From: an uncultured bacterium
GTDB lineage: Bacteria; Actinomycetota; Coriobacteriia; Coriobacteriales; Coriobacteriaceae
DNA length: 6,864 nt
Assembly: GCA_905215195.1 (NCBI GenBank)
Contig: CAJMPF010000093.1
Coordinates: forward strand, 1 to 6,864
Direction: 5' to 3'
Position 1 is the first letter of the stretch, and the number at the start of each line of letters is the position of its first letter. The translations under genes and the position numbers were made by a program. The notes under the pieces are model-generated. The model was not told where the DNA came from. It made no database searches and worked only from the letters and a program-made list of their open reading frames with translations. Positions 6,269 to 6,864 of the stretch are shown in pieces.

Positions 6269-6337
6269 ATCAGACTCCTTGTCTGCGATTTATGCACCGA
6301 TGCGCATTTCGCAGTGGTCGTTATGAAGTGGGTTGAA

Positions 6338-6346
6338 ACTTTAGCA
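6338..6346 (-). promoter_or_regulatory. Possible extended -10 of the arg operon promoter
   Basis: In the minus strand TGCTAAAGT reads as TGn followed by TAAAGT (four of six against TATAAT). No good -35 stands upstream, as is common with extended -10 promoters. Transcription would start near 6331, about 60 bases before argC. The ARG-box pair would then cover roughly -22 to -60, where a repressor would block polymerase. Confidence 0.3.
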
Positions 6347-6352
6347 CCAAAA

Positions 6353-6391
6353 GATGCATGAACACGTAAATGGCTTGCATATTCATGCATT
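6353..6391. promoter_or_regulatory. Tandem ARG boxes (ArgR operator) upstream of argC
   Basis: Two 18-bp imperfect palindromes, 6353-6370 and 6374-6391, are separated by 3 bp, so their centres are 21 bp apart. This is the known layout of paired ARG boxes bound by hexameric ArgR/AhrC repressors. The right box has TGCAT-ATTC-ATGCA, a perfect dyad with the same 5-4-5 geometry as the E. coli consensus TGAAT-WWWW-ATTCA, and each half matches that consensus at four of five. The left box has one good half (TGCAT) and one degenerate half (ACGTA). ArgR with bound arginine would be expected to repress argCJBD here; argR itself is not in the window. Confidence 0.6.
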
Positions 6392-6436
6392 GAAACAATC
6401 CCGACACATTCGCTTGAAGGAATTGACAAATAGAGC

Positions 6437-6486
6437 GGGCCCCGTATTGACCGGCACTCCTTACGGTGCCGGGCAACACGGGGTCC
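6437..6486 (-). terminator. Two-tier hairpin, probable terminator of the PNPOx-like gene
   Basis: GGGCCCCGTATT (6437-6448) pairs with AACACGGGGTCC (6475-6486) with a single A-C mismatch and one wobble position. Inside it CCGGCAC (6451-6457) pairs perfectly with GTGCCGG (6466-6472) across an 8-base loop. It begins 40 bp after the stop of the minus-strand gene to its right and lies before the argC control region. There is no T-tract on either side, only TATTTGT a few bases on in the minus strand, so it would be a U-poor terminator. It could instead be an insulating RNA fold. Confidence 0.5.
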
Positions 6487-6525
6487 ACCCATGCGAAAAC
6501 TAAGTTGTTAGGATGAGCCAGCCGG

Positions 6526-6864
6526 CTAGAGCTCGACCGGCACCCATTCGTCGTGATTGCAGATAAAAGCCTCGGGATCCTCGACGCTAAAGAAGACGAG
6601 CGCGGGGTCGTTAGGCCCCTCATAGTGCTCGCTCAAGCGCTCAAGATGCTTCCATCCGGCCTCGCGCATTTCGCTCGAAGCCCGGTCTTCCAGCCCCGCA
6701 CGCCTGCGCAGGATCAACCAACCATGGCCCGGCCACCAACTCGTGGCCTCAAAGCGCTGGTTTTGCAGTAGCTCCTGCCACACATCTTTGGTGCGCGCTG
6801 TCACAAACCACAGCTTGCCGTCCTGAATCTGCACAAACGAGAACGGACGCACATGCGGCTGCCC
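6526..6864 (-). CDS. Pyridoxamine 5'-phosphate oxidase-like protein (FMN split barrel), 5' end outside window
   Basis: The visible 112 residues are the C-terminal part of a small flavin-type protein. The frame is open to the window edge (GQPHVRPFSFV...), so a GTG at 6852 is an internal valine, not the start. The opening GQPHVRPFSFVQIQDGKLWF (1-20) and the following TARTKDVWQELLQNQRFEA match the pattern of the putative PNPOx family: a beta-strand with HVRP, a DGKL turn, then a helix carrying T-K-V near the FMN phosphate. The C-terminus (DPALVFFSVEDPEAFI) fits the last strands of the barrel. Members of about 130-140 residues bind FMN or F420-type cofactors or heme, and most have no assigned substrate, so no reaction is claimed. 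A run WWPGHGWLILRRRAG is unusually rich in Trp and Arg. The stop is TAG at 6526-6528. It is transcribed in the same direction as the arg operon but separated from it by a hairpin and the ARG boxes. Confidence 0.75.
   Translation of the reverse strand, partial: GQPHVRPFSFVQIQDGKLWFVTARTKDVWQELLQNQRFEATSWWPGHGWLILRRRAGLEDRASSEMREAGWKHLERLSEHYEGPNDPALVFFSVEDPEAFICNHDEWVPVEL

Noticed and set aside
6423..6428. TTGACA on the plus strand, a perfect -35 hexamer
   Set aside because: No -10 hexamer stands 15-19 bp downstream (that stretch is the GC-rich hairpin) and no plus-strand gene follows.
1..6864. CRISPR arrays, insertion-sequence transposases, toxin-antitoxin or phage genes
   Set aside because: No regularly spaced direct repeats and no protein with such motifs were seen on either strand.

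Overview
The window looks like chromosome from a moderately GC-rich actinobacterium. The protein sequences and the argC-J-B-D order suggest a gut member of Coriobacteriia, probably Collinsella or a close relative. That placement rests on recalled similarity and base composition, not on a search.

Layout, left to right. (1) 2-820, plus strand: the C-terminal half of a glutamine-dependent asparagine synthetase, cut by the window edge. (2) 840-994: a short promoter, a tRNA-Val(UAC) gene with an encoded CCA end, and a clean rho-independent terminator. (3) 995-1379: a gene-free, AT-rich stretch. It holds an inverted copy of a tRNA T-arm sequence, a 190-bp element bounded by near-perfect 21-bp inverted repeats that can also fold locally, and a terminator-like structure closing the arginine operon. 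(4) 1380-6268, minus strand: argC, argJ, argB and argD, transcribed in that order. (5) 6269-6525: the operon's control region, with a tandem pair of ARG-box-like palindromes at 6353-6391 and, behind it, a two-tier hairpin that probably ends the upstream gene. (6) 6526-6864, minus strand: the 3' part of a pyridoxamine-5'-phosphate-oxidase-like (FMN split-barrel) protein, cut by the right edge.

How it works together. ArgB phosphorylates N-acetylglutamate, ArgC reduces the acyl phosphate to the semialdehyde, ArgD transaminates it to N-acetylornithine, and ArgJ moves the acetyl group back to glutamate and releases ornithine. The four genes therefore encode the cyclic, acetyl-recycling route from N-acetylglutamate to ornithine. 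ArgF, argG, argH and argR are not in the window. Control seems to act at two levels: an ArgR-type operator pair upstream of argC, and feedback inhibition of ArgB by arginine, suggested by its N-terminal extension and C-terminal H/E/G pattern.

Most of the window is ordinary primary metabolism. The less usual items are the inverted-repeat element at 1060-1249, the tandem ARG boxes with exact 21-bp centre spacing, a possible attenuator between argC and argJ, and lineage-type insertions in ArgD and ArgB. I found no convincing novel multi-gene system.
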